This document shows positions 15,848 through 24,292 of a stretch of DNA of 46,089 nt, piece after piece. The notes under the pieces were generated by a model, which was not told the origin of the DNA, searched no databases, and saw nothing but the letters and a program-made list of their open reading frames with translations. The DNA lies in NCBI RefSeq assembly GCF_020073745.1, contig NZ_JAIRAU010000050.1, positions 1-46,089 of the forward strand. Reading direction: 5' to 3'. Position 1 is the stretch's first letter; each line of letters opens with the position of its first letter. The translations under genes were made by a program, and so were the position numbers. The DNA comes from Nannocystis pusilla (GTDB lineage: Bacteria > Myxococcota_A > Polyangia > Nannocystales > Nannocystaceae).

Positions 15848-15917
15848 CGCTGTCGCCCGGGACATGCCCGCAGCGCCCTGTCGTCAAGGACAGGGTTCTG
15901 GGGGCATGTTCAATTGT
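15848..15917. repeat. 14-bp palindromic array A4a (5 units)
   Basis: Units at 15848, 15862, 15876, 15890 and 15904. CCCTGTC/GACAGGG forms a 7-bp stem with a 6-nt loop. Located after the proline-rich protein gene; the following 46 bp are degenerate. Confidence 0.75.
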
Positions 15918-15963
15918 GCCGGTGCAGCGACACCGCGGAGGCACGGCTCCCGCCGCAAATACC

Positions 15964-16033
15964 GCCTGTCCCTTGCGACATGCTCCGAGAAACCTGTCCT
16001 TCGCGCCCTGTCCCCTGGGGCCTGTCCGTTCAG
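15964..16033. repeat. 14-bp palindromic array A4b (5 units)
   Basis: Units at 15964, 15978, 15992, 16006 and 16020 (for example ACCTGTCCTTCGCG, CCCTGTCCCCTGGG). The last unit contains the stop codon of the L,D-transpeptidase gene. A four-base phase shift separates this block from A4a. Confidence 0.85.
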
Positions 16034-17616
16034 GCACCCGGCGAATCGGCGCGGGCGATCAGCTCGTCGTCGTCGCCGGCGGGCTCCGACTCGGCGCGGC
16101 GGTCGGGCGAGGGCTCCAGGCCCTTGCGCACGCGCACCACGCTGCCGGGGCGGTCGCCGTGGGCGTAGGTCGTCATCCAGCCGGGCGGCAGCTCGGGGCC
16201 GGTGCGCTCGAACACGTAGCGGGCGTCGCGGGGCGAGAGGTTGACGCAGCCGTGGCTCTTGCGGTGGCCGAAGCCGTCGTGCCAGTAGGAGGCGTGCAGG
16301 GCGAAGCGGCGATAGAAGTACTGCACCCACGGGACCGCCTCGACGTGGTAGGGCGAGTCCTCGGCGTCCTCGGGCCGGTTGCGCATCGGCCCGTAGGCGA
16401 GCTTGTTGCGGATCCGGTAGATCCCGCGCGGCGTGGCGGTGTTGGGCTTGTGGCCGGTGCCGCTCGAGACCAGGGTGACGAACACCGGCTGCTGCCCGCG
16501 CATGATCGCCAGCGTCTGGCTGCCGACGTCGACGTCGACCCACAGCTCGCCCTCGGGGATGTCGTCGAGCGGGAGCCCGGGCGTCCACAGCCGCAGCTTG
16601 TCGGACTCGACGTAGGCCGGCTCGCCGGCGCCGAAGTGATCGGGGATCTCGAACCAGCGGGCGCCGCCGCCGCGCAGCTGCTCGGGCTTCACGTCGAGCG
16701 CCTGGTGGTACTCGAGCTGGCCCTCGAGCTTGGCCTTGAGGCTCGGCTGGCGGCGCAGCAGCGCCTCGCGTGAGGTCGCCCAGGCCGGCGCCAGGCCCTC
16801 GCGGACCGGCGCGACCGCCAGCTCGCGGCCGAAGAACTCGCTCGGCTTCTCGAACTTCAGGCCGTCGAGCGGGACGACCTGCTCGTCGGCGTCGAGCATC
16901 ACCTTGCCGTGCCCGGGGATCTGGAGCTCCTCGACGAACGCGTACTGATGATTGGCGGCCAGGATCTCGAGCGGCTCGGCGCCCGAGGTGAGCGCGAACT
17001 TGCTCTTGTAGCGCGGGACTTCGGCGAGCAGGTTGCCGCGGCGATCGGCCTTGGGCTTGGCGTAGATGAACGGGACCACCAGGCCCTCGGGGATCAGCGG
17101 CTGCAGCGCCGGCGGCCGGTCGTCCGCGACCGCGTTCTTGAGGCAGGCGTAGTCGTCGTGGTCGACCCGGGCCCAGCCCTCGCCGGGGCAATCTGGCCCT
17201 TGGACCAGCTCGTAGATGGCGAACGTGCGGCCGCTGTCGATGCGCCCGCGCATCTCGCTGCCGTAGCGCGGCGCGGCGTAGGTGATGATCGTCCGCGCGG
17301 CGGCGCGGATGCCGAGCGGGAGCGGCGGGGTCACCACGACCTCGGGCGCCGCCGCGGCCGGCCGGGGTTCGTCGGGTGTGGCGGCCGGCGGCGGGTCGGC
17401 GTCGCCGGGTTCGGCCTCGCCGGCCTCGTCGTCTGCGGCGACGTGCGCGGCCTCGCGGACGTCCGGACGGGCGACCGCGGCGATCGCCTCGTCGTCCGCC
17501 TCCTCGTCGCAGCTCGGTCCGAACATGACCAGGGCGGCCGTGGGACCGATCGGCAGCGCGAGCCCGGCGAGGGCGGCGAGCCAGGGGCGTGAGGTTCGTA
17601 CGCGGGGGGCGGACAT
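16030..17616 (-). CDS. L,D-transpeptidase (YkuD family)
   Basis: 528 residues. An N-terminal hydrophobic segment (LAALAGLALPIGPTAALVMF) is followed by an acidic Ala/Pro linker, two SH3-like or lead-in regions, and a YkuD catalytic domain near residues 370-490. The active site HRKSHGCVNL is intact (Ser454, His455, Cys457). Such enzymes form 3-3 peptidoglycan crosslinks or attach proteins to the wall in the periplasm. The region SSGTGHKPNTATPRGIYRI is the usual substrate-loop motif. The start codon CATG overlaps the earliest possible start of the divergent MoxR gene. Confidence 0.9.
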   Translation of the reverse strand: MSAPRVRTSRPWLAALAGLALPIGPTAALVMFGPSCDEEADDEAIAAVARPDVREAAHVAADDEAGEAEPGDADPPPAATPDEPRPAAAAPEVVVTPPLPLGIRAAARTIITYAAPRYGSEMRGRIDSGRTFAIYELVQGPDCPGEGWARVDHDDYACLKNAVADDRPPALQPLIPEGLVVPFIYAKPKADRRGNLLAEVPRYKSKFALTSGAEPLEILAANHQYAFVEELQIPGHGKVMLDADEQVVPLDGLKFEKPSEFFGRELAVAPVREGLAPAWATSREALLRRQPSLKAKLEGQLEYHQALDVKPEQLRGGGARWFEIPDHFGAGEPAYVESDKLRLWTPGLPLDDIPEGELWVDVDVGSQTLAIMRGQQPVFVTLVSSGTGHKPNTATPRGIYRIRNKLAYGPMRNRPEDAEDSPYHVEAVPWVQYFYRRFALHASYWHDGFGHRKSHGCVNLSPRDARYVFERTGPELPPGWMTTYAHGDRPGSVVRVRKGLEPSPDRRAESEPAGDDDELIARADSPGA

Positions 17617-17632
17617 GATCGGGGGGCTGGTT

Positions 17633-18478
17633 GTGCCAAGCTCTTCGGCAGTGCAGAGCTTCTCAGGGACTTCCGAGTACATCGTCTCCCCCGAGCTGTC
17701 GCGTGCGGTCGACGTGGCCGTCGCGCTCGGCCGGCCGCTGCTCGTCAAGGGCGAGCCCGGCACAGGGAAGACGCTCCTGGCGCGAGACATCGCCAATTTT
17801 TTCGAGTGTCCACTGGAGCGCTGGCATGTCAAATCCACGACGAAAGCGGTCGATGGACTGTACCAGTACGACGCCGTCCGCCGCCTGCACGACTCGCGGT
17901 TCGGCGACGGCGACGTGCGCGACATCTCGCGCTACATCAGCATGGGGCCCCTCGGCCGCGCGTTCGCCAGCGATCGGAGGGTCGTGGTCCTCATCGACGA
18001 GATCGACAAGGCCGACCTCGAGTTTCCGAACGACCTGCTCCATGAGCTCGACGCGATGGAGTTCACGATCCCCGAGACCGGCGCGACCGTCGCGGCGCGC
18101 CAGCGGCCGATCGTGATCATCACCAGCAACAACGAGAAGGAGATGCCGGACGCCTTCTTGCGGCGCTGCGTGTTCCACTGGATCGAGTTCCCCGACAAGG
18201 CGCTCATGGCGCGGATCGTCCGCGTGCACCACCCCGACGTCGAGGACAAGCTGCTCGCCGGCGCGCTCGAGGCGTTCTACACCCTGCGCGCGGTCGAGGG
18301 TCTGCGCAAGCCGCCGAGCACGAGCGAGCTCATCGACTGGCTGTCGGCGCTGCGCCTGTCGGGGATCGACCCCGCGAAGCTGCTGGGGGCCAAGATCCCC
18401 TTCCTCGGCACCCTGCTCAAGAAGGAGCAGGACATCGACAACGTCGGCCGCCGCCTGAAGGCGAGGACAGGTTCGTAA
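17633..18478 (+). CDS. MoxR-type AAA+ ATPase
   Basis: 281 residues from the GTG at 17633, preceded by GGGGGG; ATG 17615 and GTG 17651 are alternatives in the same frame. Motifs: SFSGTSEYIVSPEL, Walker A LLVKGEPGTGKTLLA, Walker B VVLIDEIDKAD, sensor 1 VIITSNNEKEMPDAFLRRC. MoxR ATPases act as chaperones that activate or assemble partner complexes, usually with a VWA-domain protein, and such a gene follows 4 bp downstream. The stop codon is inside a 14-bp unit. Confidence 0.9.
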   Translation: MPSSSAVQSFSGTSEYIVSPELSRAVDVAVALGRPLLVKGEPGTGKTLLARDIANFFECPLERWHVKSTTKAVDGLYQYDAVRRLHDSRFGDGDVRDISRYISMGPLGRAFASDRRVVVLIDEIDKADLEFPNDLLHELDAMEFTIPETGATVAARQRPIVIITSNNEKEMPDAFLRRCVFHWIEFPDKALMARIVRVHHPDVEDKLLAGALEAFYTLRAVEGLRKPPSTSELIDWLSALRLSGIDPAKLLGAKIPFLGTLLKKEQDIDNVGRRLKARTGS

Positions 18479-18508
18479 GGACATGTTCGCAACGCCATAC
18501 GAATCACC
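18467..18508. repeat. 14-bp palindromic array A5 (3 units)
   Basis: Units ACAGGTTCGTAAGG (18467), ACATGTTCGCAACG (18481) and CCATACGAATCACC (18495). The first contains the MoxR stop TAA, the second the ATG of the VWA gene, so both coding ends are built from repeat sequence. Confidence 0.7.
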
Positions 18509-19739
18509 CGGCGGGGCGCTGTTCCTCGAGTTCTTCTACGCGCTGCGCTCGCGCGGCGTGCCGGTCAGCACCCACAACTGGCTGGCGCTCGTCGACGCCT
18601 TGTCGCGCGGCCTGCATCAGAACTCGCTCGACGGCTTCTACCAGGTCGCGCGCTGCCTGCTGGTCTCGTCCGAGGTCCACTACGACGAGTTCGACCGCGT
18701 GTTCGGCCAGGTCTTCCGCGGCGTCGAGGCCGACGTCCGCGGGCTGCTGGCCGGGGTCGAGGCGTGGCTGCAGGACCCGAAGGCGCTGGCCGAGCTCGAC
18801 GAGGCGACCCGCGCCGCGCTCAAGGCCCTCGACCTCGAGACGCTGCGCCAGGAGCTGCTCGACCGCCTCAAGCGGCAGAAGGAGCGCCACGACGGCGGCA
18901 ACACGTGGGTCGGCACCGGCGGCACCTCGCCGTTCGGTCAGGGCGGGCAGAACCCGGCCGGGATCCGCGTGGGCGGGCAGGGCGGCGGGCGCTCGGCGTT
19001 GGCGGTCGCCGACGCGCGGCGGTTCCAGGAGTTCCGCAAGGACGTCGTGCTCGACACGCGCCAGATCGCCGCGGCGCTGCGCCGCCTGCGTCGCCTGTCG
19101 CGCGAGGACGGCAAGCTCGAGCTCGACCTCGACGAGACCATCGACGCCACCGCCCGCAACTGCGGCGACATAGAGGTCGTGATGACGCCCGAGCGCCACA
19201 GTCAGGTGCGCGCGCTGCTGCTGCTCGACGTCGGCGGCAGCATGGACCCGCACGCGCACCTGGTGTCGCGCCTGTTCAGCGCGGCCCATCAGGGCGCCCG
19301 CTTCAAGGAGCTGCGCTCGTACTACTTCCACAACTGCGTGTACGGCCGCGTCTACGAGGACGCCCAGTTCCGCAAGCCGGTGCAGACGAGCAACCTGCTG
19401 CGCGAGCTCGACCACAAGTGGACGGTCATCCTGGTCGGCGACGCGTACATGCACCCGGGCGAGCTGACGATGACGAGCGGCGACTGGTGGGAGTCGAACC
19501 GCGGCCCCTCGGGCCTGACGTGGCTGGCCCGGCTCGCCGACCGCTTCCCCCGCTCGGTGTGGCTCAACCCCGAGCAGCCGGGCCTGTGGCGCTCGGGCAC
19601 GATCGCCGAGATCGCGCGGGTGTTCCCGATGTTCCAGCTGACGCTGGCCGGCCTCGACGACATGGTCAAGTTCCTCCGCCGGCCCTCGGTCAGCGCCGAG
19701 CGGCGCGCGCTGATCCAGCGCCTGGCCCGGGCGGCCTGA
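18483..19739 (+). CDS. VWA-domain protein, CoxE-like
   Basis: 418 residues, cytosolic. An N-terminal helical region (FLEFFYALRSRGVPVSTHNW) leads to a Gly-rich linker (about 150-185) and a von Willebrand A domain with MIDAS-like DVGGSMDPHAH at 249-256. The usual DxSxS has Gly in place of the first Ser. This resembles the CoxE-like VWA family (COG3552/COG3825). It is paired with the MoxR ATPase upstream and probably forms a MoxR-VWA module for metal-dependent complex maturation; the client is not in this window. Confidence 0.88.
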   Translation: MFATPYESPGGALFLEFFYALRSRGVPVSTHNWLALVDALSRGLHQNSLDGFYQVARCLLVSSEVHYDEFDRVFGQVFRGVEADVRGLLAGVEAWLQDPKALAELDEATRAALKALDLETLRQELLDRLKRQKERHDGGNTWVGTGGTSPFGQGGQNPAGIRVGGQGGGRSALAVADARRFQEFRKDVVLDTRQIAAALRRLRRLSREDGKLELDLDETIDATARNCGDIEVVMTPERHSQVRALLLLDVGGSMDPHAHLVSRLFSAAHQGARFKELRSYYFHNCVYGRVYEDAQFRKPVQTSNLLRELDHKWTVILVGDAYMHPGELTMTSGDWWESNRGPSGLTWLARLADRFPRSVWLNPEQPGLWRSGTIAEIARVFPMFQLTLAGLDDMVKFLRRPSVSAERRALIQRLARAA

Positions 19740-19825
19740 CGCGGCGCGGGGCCGTCGACGGATCGAAGGACGCGGCCTGATCCGGCGGCGGGAGACACAG
19801 GCCTGCGCGTCTCTGATGGTCGCAA

Positions 19826-19911
19826 GGACATGCTCTTCGGAGCATGTCCTTATAAAAATGTCAGAGAGGACATGTCCTCAAGGACCTGGCTCGACGAGCA
19901 GGTCCTCGACG
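19826..19911. repeat. 14-bp palindromic array A6 (6 units)
   Basis: Units at 19828, 19842, 19856, 19870, 19884 and 19898 in perfect register. GGACATGCTC/GAGCATGTCC is a perfect 10-bp stem with a TTCG tetraloop, and AGGACCTG/CAGGTCCT is a second stem. The last two and a half units code for the C-terminus and stop of the convergent hydrolase. Confidence 0.9.
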
Positions 19912-20669
19912 ATCGCCGCTACCTCGGCCGGGCGCTCGGCCTGGACCGTGTGACCCGCGCCGGCGACCGTGCGCAGCTCGACACCGAGGCGGTCGGCCAG
20001 GACGCGCCCGGCGGCCGCGAGCGCCGGCGAGTCGGCGCCGCCGACGACCACGCGCGCGGGCACGCGGAGGCCGGCGAGGCCGTCGAGCAGGGCCGGGCGC
20101 GCGACCCAGGCCCGGACGGCGCGGGCCATGTCGCGGCGGTCCATCGCGCGCAGGTGGGCCGTCGTCGCGCCGCGCACCTCGGCGGCGGCGTCGGGCGCGT
20201 GCAGGCCGGCGAGGACGCCGGCGAGCACCGGCCCGGGGCCGAGCGTGCGCAGGATCGTGGCGAGCGCGCCGAAGGTCAGGCGGTCGCGCGCGCTCGCTTC
20301 GTACGGGTTGGCGGCGATCAGCACCAGCGCGCCGACCTGCTCGGGGCGGGTGCGCGCCAGCTCGACGGCCGCGGCGGCGCCGAGCGAGGTGCCGACGACG
20401 ACGGCGTCGCGGGCGGCGATGCCGTCGAGCACGGCAGCGAGGTCGGCGGCCAGATCGGCGGTCGAGAACGCGCGCGGCGTGCCGCGGCTGTCGCCGTGGC
20501 CGCGCAGGTCGACGTTCACCACGCGGGCGCGGCCTGCGAGCCTGGTGGCGACGGCCGCGAAGCTGCCGCGGTGGGCGAGCAAGTTGTGCGCGAGGACGAC
20601 GACGCGGGCCCCGCTGCGGCCGAGGTCGTCGAACGCCACGCGTTGACCATCGCGGACGATCGCCGGCAC
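19878..20669 (-). CDS. Alpha/beta hydrolase
   Basis: 263 residues from GTG 20669 (MPAIVRDGQRVAFDDLG); longer versions would run into the divergent PhoD-like gene. Features: VVVLAHNLLAHRGSF oxyanion region, VNVDLRGHGDSRG, nucleophile elbow VVGTSLGAAA (Ser95), acid VVGGADSP and GAGHTVQAERP with the catalytic His. The triad is complete, so it is probably an esterase or lactonase-like enzyme; the substrate cannot be read. The C-terminal residues EDLLVEPGP are encoded by 14-bp repeat units. Confidence 0.85.
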   Translation of the reverse strand: MPAIVRDGQRVAFDDLGRSGARVVVLAHNLLAHRGSFAAVATRLAGRARVVNVDLRGHGDSRGTPRAFSTADLAADLAAVLDGIAARDAVVVGTSLGAAAAVELARTRPEQVGALVLIAANPYEASARDRLTFGALATILRTLGPGPVLAGVLAGLHAPDAAAEVRGATTAHLRAMDRRDMARAVRAWVARPALLDGLAGLRVPARVVVGGADSPALAAAGRVLADRLGVELRTVAGAGHTVQAERPAEVAAIVEDLLVEPGP

Positions 20670-20760
20670 GGCCCTGTGCCTGCCACGACGTCGCCGCCGC
20701 AGGCAAGTCCGCGGTTGAGCGGGGGCGACGGCTGCGTTACCGTGAATTGACGAGCCCTCC

Positions 20761-22173
20761 GTGCCGGTCCGCATCATCCCAGGCGCCGTCAGCACCGATC
20801 GTCTGCGCGCGCTCGTGATCACCGACGGCGAGACCGCGCCGCCCGTGACGATCGAGGCGCTGCAGGGCGGACCCGCACCGGCGCTGAAGATCCGCGCCCA
20901 CGCGGCCGGCGACTCGCGCATCGATCAACACGTGCGCAAGGCCGGGCTGTCGCTGTGGGTCTGCGAGGCCGAGGGCCTGCGGGCCGGCGCCGATTACCAG
21001 CTGCGGGCCGGCGCCGGGCGACCGGTGCACGTCAAGACGTTCCCGGCCCGGTTGCCGAAGGGGGGCATCACGCTCGCGCTGGCGAGCTGCTACTACGAGG
21101 CGTTCGGCCGCCACAAGGACTACTTGCAGCTGCTGCAGTCGGCCCCGAGCTACGGGCCGCTGGCGGCCAAGCTGCTGGTCGGCGACAACATCTACGTCGA
21201 CGTCGGCGCGGCGCCGGGCCAGGCGCGCAGCGGGGCCGAGGAGACGATCGGGCGCTACCTGCAGTACTACTGGCGCAGCGGCTACGCCGAGGTGCTGTCG
21301 TACCTGCCGACGTTCTGCCTGTGGGACGACCACGAGCTGTGGAACAACTTCCCCGAGTGGCAGGTGCACCTCGCGCGCACCAACGCCAGGGATCGCTACG
21401 CCTACGCCGAGGCCGGCGTCGGCGCGCTCAAGCTGTTCCAGGCGGTGCTGAACCCGCCGCCGGCGGCCCGCTCCGGGCTGTCGTACCGCTTCGACATCCC
21501 GCCGGTGTCGTGCTTCGCCCTCGACCTGCGGGCCGGTCGCACGATCATGAAGACCGCCGACCCGCGCATGACCAGCGAGGCCGAGCTGGTGGCGTTCGAG
21601 CGCTGGGCGGCCAACCTGCAGGCGCCGGGGATCGCGGTGTTCGGCCAGCCGCTGTGGCTCGATCGCGGCAACTGGATGGACTACCAGCCGCCCGACTTCG
21701 CCGGCGAGTACTCGCGGATCTGGCGGGCCCTGACGAACGCGCCGTACGACGTGCTGGTGCTCTCGGGCGACGTGCACCACAGCCGCCTGCTCGAGATCGA
21801 CGCCGCCAAGGACCGCAAGGTGTGGGAGCTCGTCAGCTCGCCCGCGTGCATGATCCCGACCATCGAGTCGATCGCCGCCGGCGCGTTCGACGTGCAGGAC
21901 AAGGGCGTGCTGACGTTCCCGCTGGCGTACCCGGGCGGCCCGGTCGGCCCGCCCGACCTGCGTGCGTTCCACTTCGGCACCGAGATCAACAACACGATCG
22001 CGTTCCTCCGCCTCGCCCCCGCCGACGCCGGCGGCATCACGGTCACGACCTGCTTCATGGACCTGAAGACCAAGACGGTCGCGCGCAACAGCAAGCCGCG
22101 GGTCGCGGCCCCGCTGGCCTCGCCGCAGCCCGAGTGGTGCCAGACCAGCTTCGTGCTCAAGAAGCGGGCGTGA
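20761..22173 (+). CDS. PhoD-like metallophosphatase
   Basis: 470 residues with GTG start. Metallophosphoesterase motifs: VGDNIYVD, LWDDHELWNNF, VLSGDVHHSR, ALASCYYEAF. These match PhoD-type alkaline phosphatase/phosphodiesterase cores that bind two metals. No signal peptide or Tat motif is visible, so it is probably cytosolic, unlike classical secreted PhoD. A short N-terminal Fn3-like region (residues 1-100) precedes the catalytic part. It is divergent from the alpha/beta hydrolase and convergent with the CocE-type gene. Confidence 0.85.
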   Translation: MPVRIIPGAVSTDRLRALVITDGETAPPVTIEALQGGPAPALKIRAHAAGDSRIDQHVRKAGLSLWVCEAEGLRAGADYQLRAGAGRPVHVKTFPARLPKGGITLALASCYYEAFGRHKDYLQLLQSAPSYGPLAAKLLVGDNIYVDVGAAPGQARSGAEETIGRYLQYYWRSGYAEVLSYLPTFCLWDDHELWNNFPEWQVHLARTNARDRYAYAEAGVGALKLFQAVLNPPPAARSGLSYRFDIPPVSCFALDLRAGRTIMKTADPRMTSEAELVAFERWAANLQAPGIAVFGQPLWLDRGNWMDYQPPDFAGEYSRIWRALTNAPYDVLVLSGDVHHSRLLEIDAAKDRKVWELVSSPACMIPTIESIAAGAFDVQDKGVLTFPLAYPGGPVGPPDLRAFHFGTEINNTIAFLRLAPADAGGITVTTCFMDLKTKTVARNSKPRVAAPLASPQPEWCQTSFVLKKRA

Positions 22174-22191
22174 CCGAGCCTGCGCGAAACG

Positions 22192-22261
22192 ACATGTTTT
22201 GAAGGAAATGTCCTGGAGGGCATGTCCTGGAGGGCATGTCGCACAGGACATGCGAAAGGCC
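22192..22261. repeat. 14-bp palindromic array A7 (5 units)
   Basis: Units at 22192, 22206, 22220, 22234 and 22248: ACATGTTTTGAAGG, AAATGTCCTGGAGG, GCATGTCCTGGAGG, GCATGTCGCACAGG, ACATGCGAAAGGCC. The array fills most of the 97-bp gap between convergent stop codons. Confidence 0.9.
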
Positions 22262-22270
22262 GTGCGCCCG

Positions 22271-24244
22271 CTAATTCGCTGCGGCCGCCCCGAGCACCGG
22301 CAGGCGGACGCGGCTCGCGTGGGCCGCCGCGCGGTGCACCTTGTGCGTGGCCTTTGTAAAATCCCTGGCTTCGGCCTTGAAGATGTTGGGCACGAAGGTC
22401 TGGGGGTTGCGGTCGACCAGCGGGAACCACGTGCTCTGGACCTGGATCATCAGGCGGTGGCCCTTCTTGAACGTGTGCAGCACGTCGAGCAGCGGCACGC
22501 GCACGCGGGTGACCTTGCCGGGCACGAACGGGGCCGGCTTGTCGGCGCTGTCGCGGAAGCGGCCGCGGACCACCTCGCTGCGGACCAGCATCTGGTAGCC
22601 GCCGAGCTTGTCGTACTTGACCTCGTCGCGCTCGCCCTTGCCCGCGCCGGTGGCCGGCGGGAGCACGTCGATGAGCTTGACGATCCAGTCGGCGTCGGTG
22701 CCGGTGGTCGAGACCCACAGCTCGGCCTCGACCGGGCCGGCGACCGTGAGGTCCTCCGCCAGCGGCGGCGTCTCGTAGACCAGCACGTCGGGCCGGCGGG
22801 CGGCGAACCGCTGGTCCTCGGTCATGTACTCCTTCGGCATCCCGGCCGCGATCTCCTGGGTGAAGGGGACCGGGCGCGCCGGATCGCTCTCGAACGCGTC
22901 GAAGCCGGACCTGGCCTTGGGGACATCCGACGACAGTACCTGACCTTCCCCAAGGTACATGTCCTTCGTGCCAGCCGGTGGCGGCCAGGCCGGGAAGGCC
23001 TGCCACGCGTGCGCTCCCGTGTCGAACAGGTGGGCCTCGCCGCTCGGCGGGGCGCCGACGCCCTTGAGGAAGTGCTCGAAGAACGGCAGCTCGAGCCGCT
23101 GCTGGTACTCGAGCGAGGTCTTGGCGCCGAAGGCGATGTCGCCGAGGCGGTCGCCCTCGGTGCGCGACCAGCCGCCGTGGCCCCACGGGCCCATGACGAG
23201 GATGTTGAACACGCCCGGGTTCTCGCGCTCGACGGTGCGGTAGATGCTGAGCGGGCCGTACAGGTCCTCGGCGTCGAACAGGCCGCCGACGACCATGACC
23301 GCCGGGGCGACCTTGCGCAGGTGCGGCAGCAGGTCGCGCTTCTGCCAGAACTCGTCGCGGTTCGGGTGCTCGAGCATCTCGTTCCAGAACGCGATCTCGC
23401 CGTGGAGGTGGCGCTCCTGCAGGTGCTTGAGCGGGCCGATGTCGAGGAAGAACTGGTAGCCGTCGCCGGTGCCGTGGTCGAAGCGGCGGTTCCACTCGCG
23501 GGTCGGCTGCGGGCGCGGCTTGCCGAACGCGGCGAAGAAGTTGAACGTGTGCGGCAGGAAGAACGCGCCGTGGTGGTGGAAGTCGTCGTACCACCAGTCG
23601 GCGATCGGCGCCTGCGGGCTGACGGCGGCCAGCGCCGGGTGGGCGTCGATCATGCCCGCGGCCGCGTAGAAGCCGGGGTAGGAGATGCCGTAGAGGCCGA
23701 CCTTGCCGTTGTTGCCGGGGGTGTTGGCGACCAGCCAGTCGATCGTGTCGTAGGTGTCGGTGCTCTGGTCGACGTCGTTCGGACCTGACTTTTGGGCCAG
23801 GTGCGGAGTCATGTTGACGAACTCGCCCTCGGACATGAACGCGCCGCGGACGTCCTGATCGACGAAGATGTAGCCGGCGCGCAGGAAGATCGGGCTCGGG
23901 CCGATCCGGCTCGGGAACTTGTCCTCGCCGTAGGGGTTGCAGCTGTAGGGCGTGCGCTTGAGCAGGATCGGGTAGGTCTTCGAGGTGTCCTTGGGGGTGT
24001 AGATCGCCGTGTGGAGGTGGACCCCGTCGCGCATCGGAATTCGCACCTCGCGCTTGGTGTAATGCGCGGCCAGGTAGGCCGCGACGTCTTCGCTCGTGCC
24101 CGCGGGCGGGGCGGGCGCAGCGGCCTCGGCGGGTCCGGCCGGGTCGGAGCAGACGGGCGCAGACGCGGGCGTCTGGACGGTGTAGGCGGGACGGCACGCC
24201 GCGAGGGCGAGAGCCACGGCGAGGGCACGCTGGGCGACGCTCAC
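22271..24244 (-). CDS. CocE/NonD family hydrolase, lipoprotein
   Basis: 657 residues from GTG 24244. Signal MSVAQRALAVALALAAC has a good lipobox with Cys17. The S15-type catalytic domain follows: VRIPMRDGVHLHTAIYTP, FVDQDVRGAFMSEGEF, nucleophile GLYGISYPGFY (Ser188), GGLFDAEDLYGP and MGPWGHGGW. A C-terminal galactose-binding-like beta domain (WVSTTGTDADWIVKLIDVLP, HRLMIQVQSTWFPL) completes the family architecture. Members are X-Pro peptidases, cocaine-esterase-like or glutaryl-acylase-like enzymes; the substrate is unknown, probably at the outer membrane or cell surface. A two-unit repeat lies inside at 23783-23810. Confidence 0.9.
   Translation of the reverse strand: MSVAQRALAVALALAACRPAYTVQTPASAPVCSDPAGPAEAAAPAPPAGTSEDVAAYLAAHYTKREVRIPMRDGVHLHTAIYTPKDTSKTYPILLKRTPYSCNPYGEDKFPSRIGPSPIFLRAGYIFVDQDVRGAFMSEGEFVNMTPHLAQKSGPNDVDQSTDTYDTIDWLVANTPGNNGKVGLYGISYPGFYAAAGMIDAHPALAAVSPQAPIADWWYDDFHHHGAFFLPHTFNFFAAFGKPRPQPTREWNRRFDHGTGDGYQFFLDIGPLKHLQERHLHGEIAFWNEMLEHPNRDEFWQKRDLLPHLRKVAPAVMVVGGLFDAEDLYGPLSIYRTVERENPGVFNILVMGPWGHGGWSRTEGDRLGDIAFGAKTSLEYQQRLELPFFEHFLKGVGAPPSGEAHLFDTGAHAWQAFPAWPPPAGTKDMYLGEGQVLSSDVPKARSGFDAFESDPARPVPFTQEIAAGMPKEYMTEDQRFAARRPDVLVYETPPLAEDLTVAGPVEAELWVSTTGTDADWIVKLIDVLPPATGAGKGERDEVKYDKLGGYQMLVRSEVVRGRFRDSADKPAPFVPGKVTRVRVPLLDVLHTFKKGHRLMIQVQSTWFPLVDRNPQTFVPNIFKAEARDFTKATHKVHRAAAHASRVRLPVLGAAAAN
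23783..23810. repeat. In-gene 14-bp repeat, two units
   Basis: ACCTGACTTTTGGG then CCAGGTGCGGAGTC within the CocE-type gene. ACCTGAC and GCCAGGT pair with one mismatch. A more broken copy lies near 22930-22980. Confidence 0.45.
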
Positions 24245-24292
24245 CGCTTCGGTATACTCCGGCCTCCGCGTCGCGGACAGCCACGAGCAGTC

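Noticed and set aside
14669..15865. N-terminal extension of tmk to 606 aa
   Set aside because: The extension is antisense to the proline-rich membrane protein and consists of Arg/Gly repeats; dTMP kinases are about 210 aa.
22192..22261. Coding tandem repeat or minisatellite inside a gene
   Set aside because: The array lies between two stop codons and 14 is not a multiple of three; no frame gives a sensible protein.
23792..24292. N-terminal extension of phosphofructokinase
   Set aside because: Antisense to the CocE-type gene; PFK proteins start at MSIGILTSGGD.
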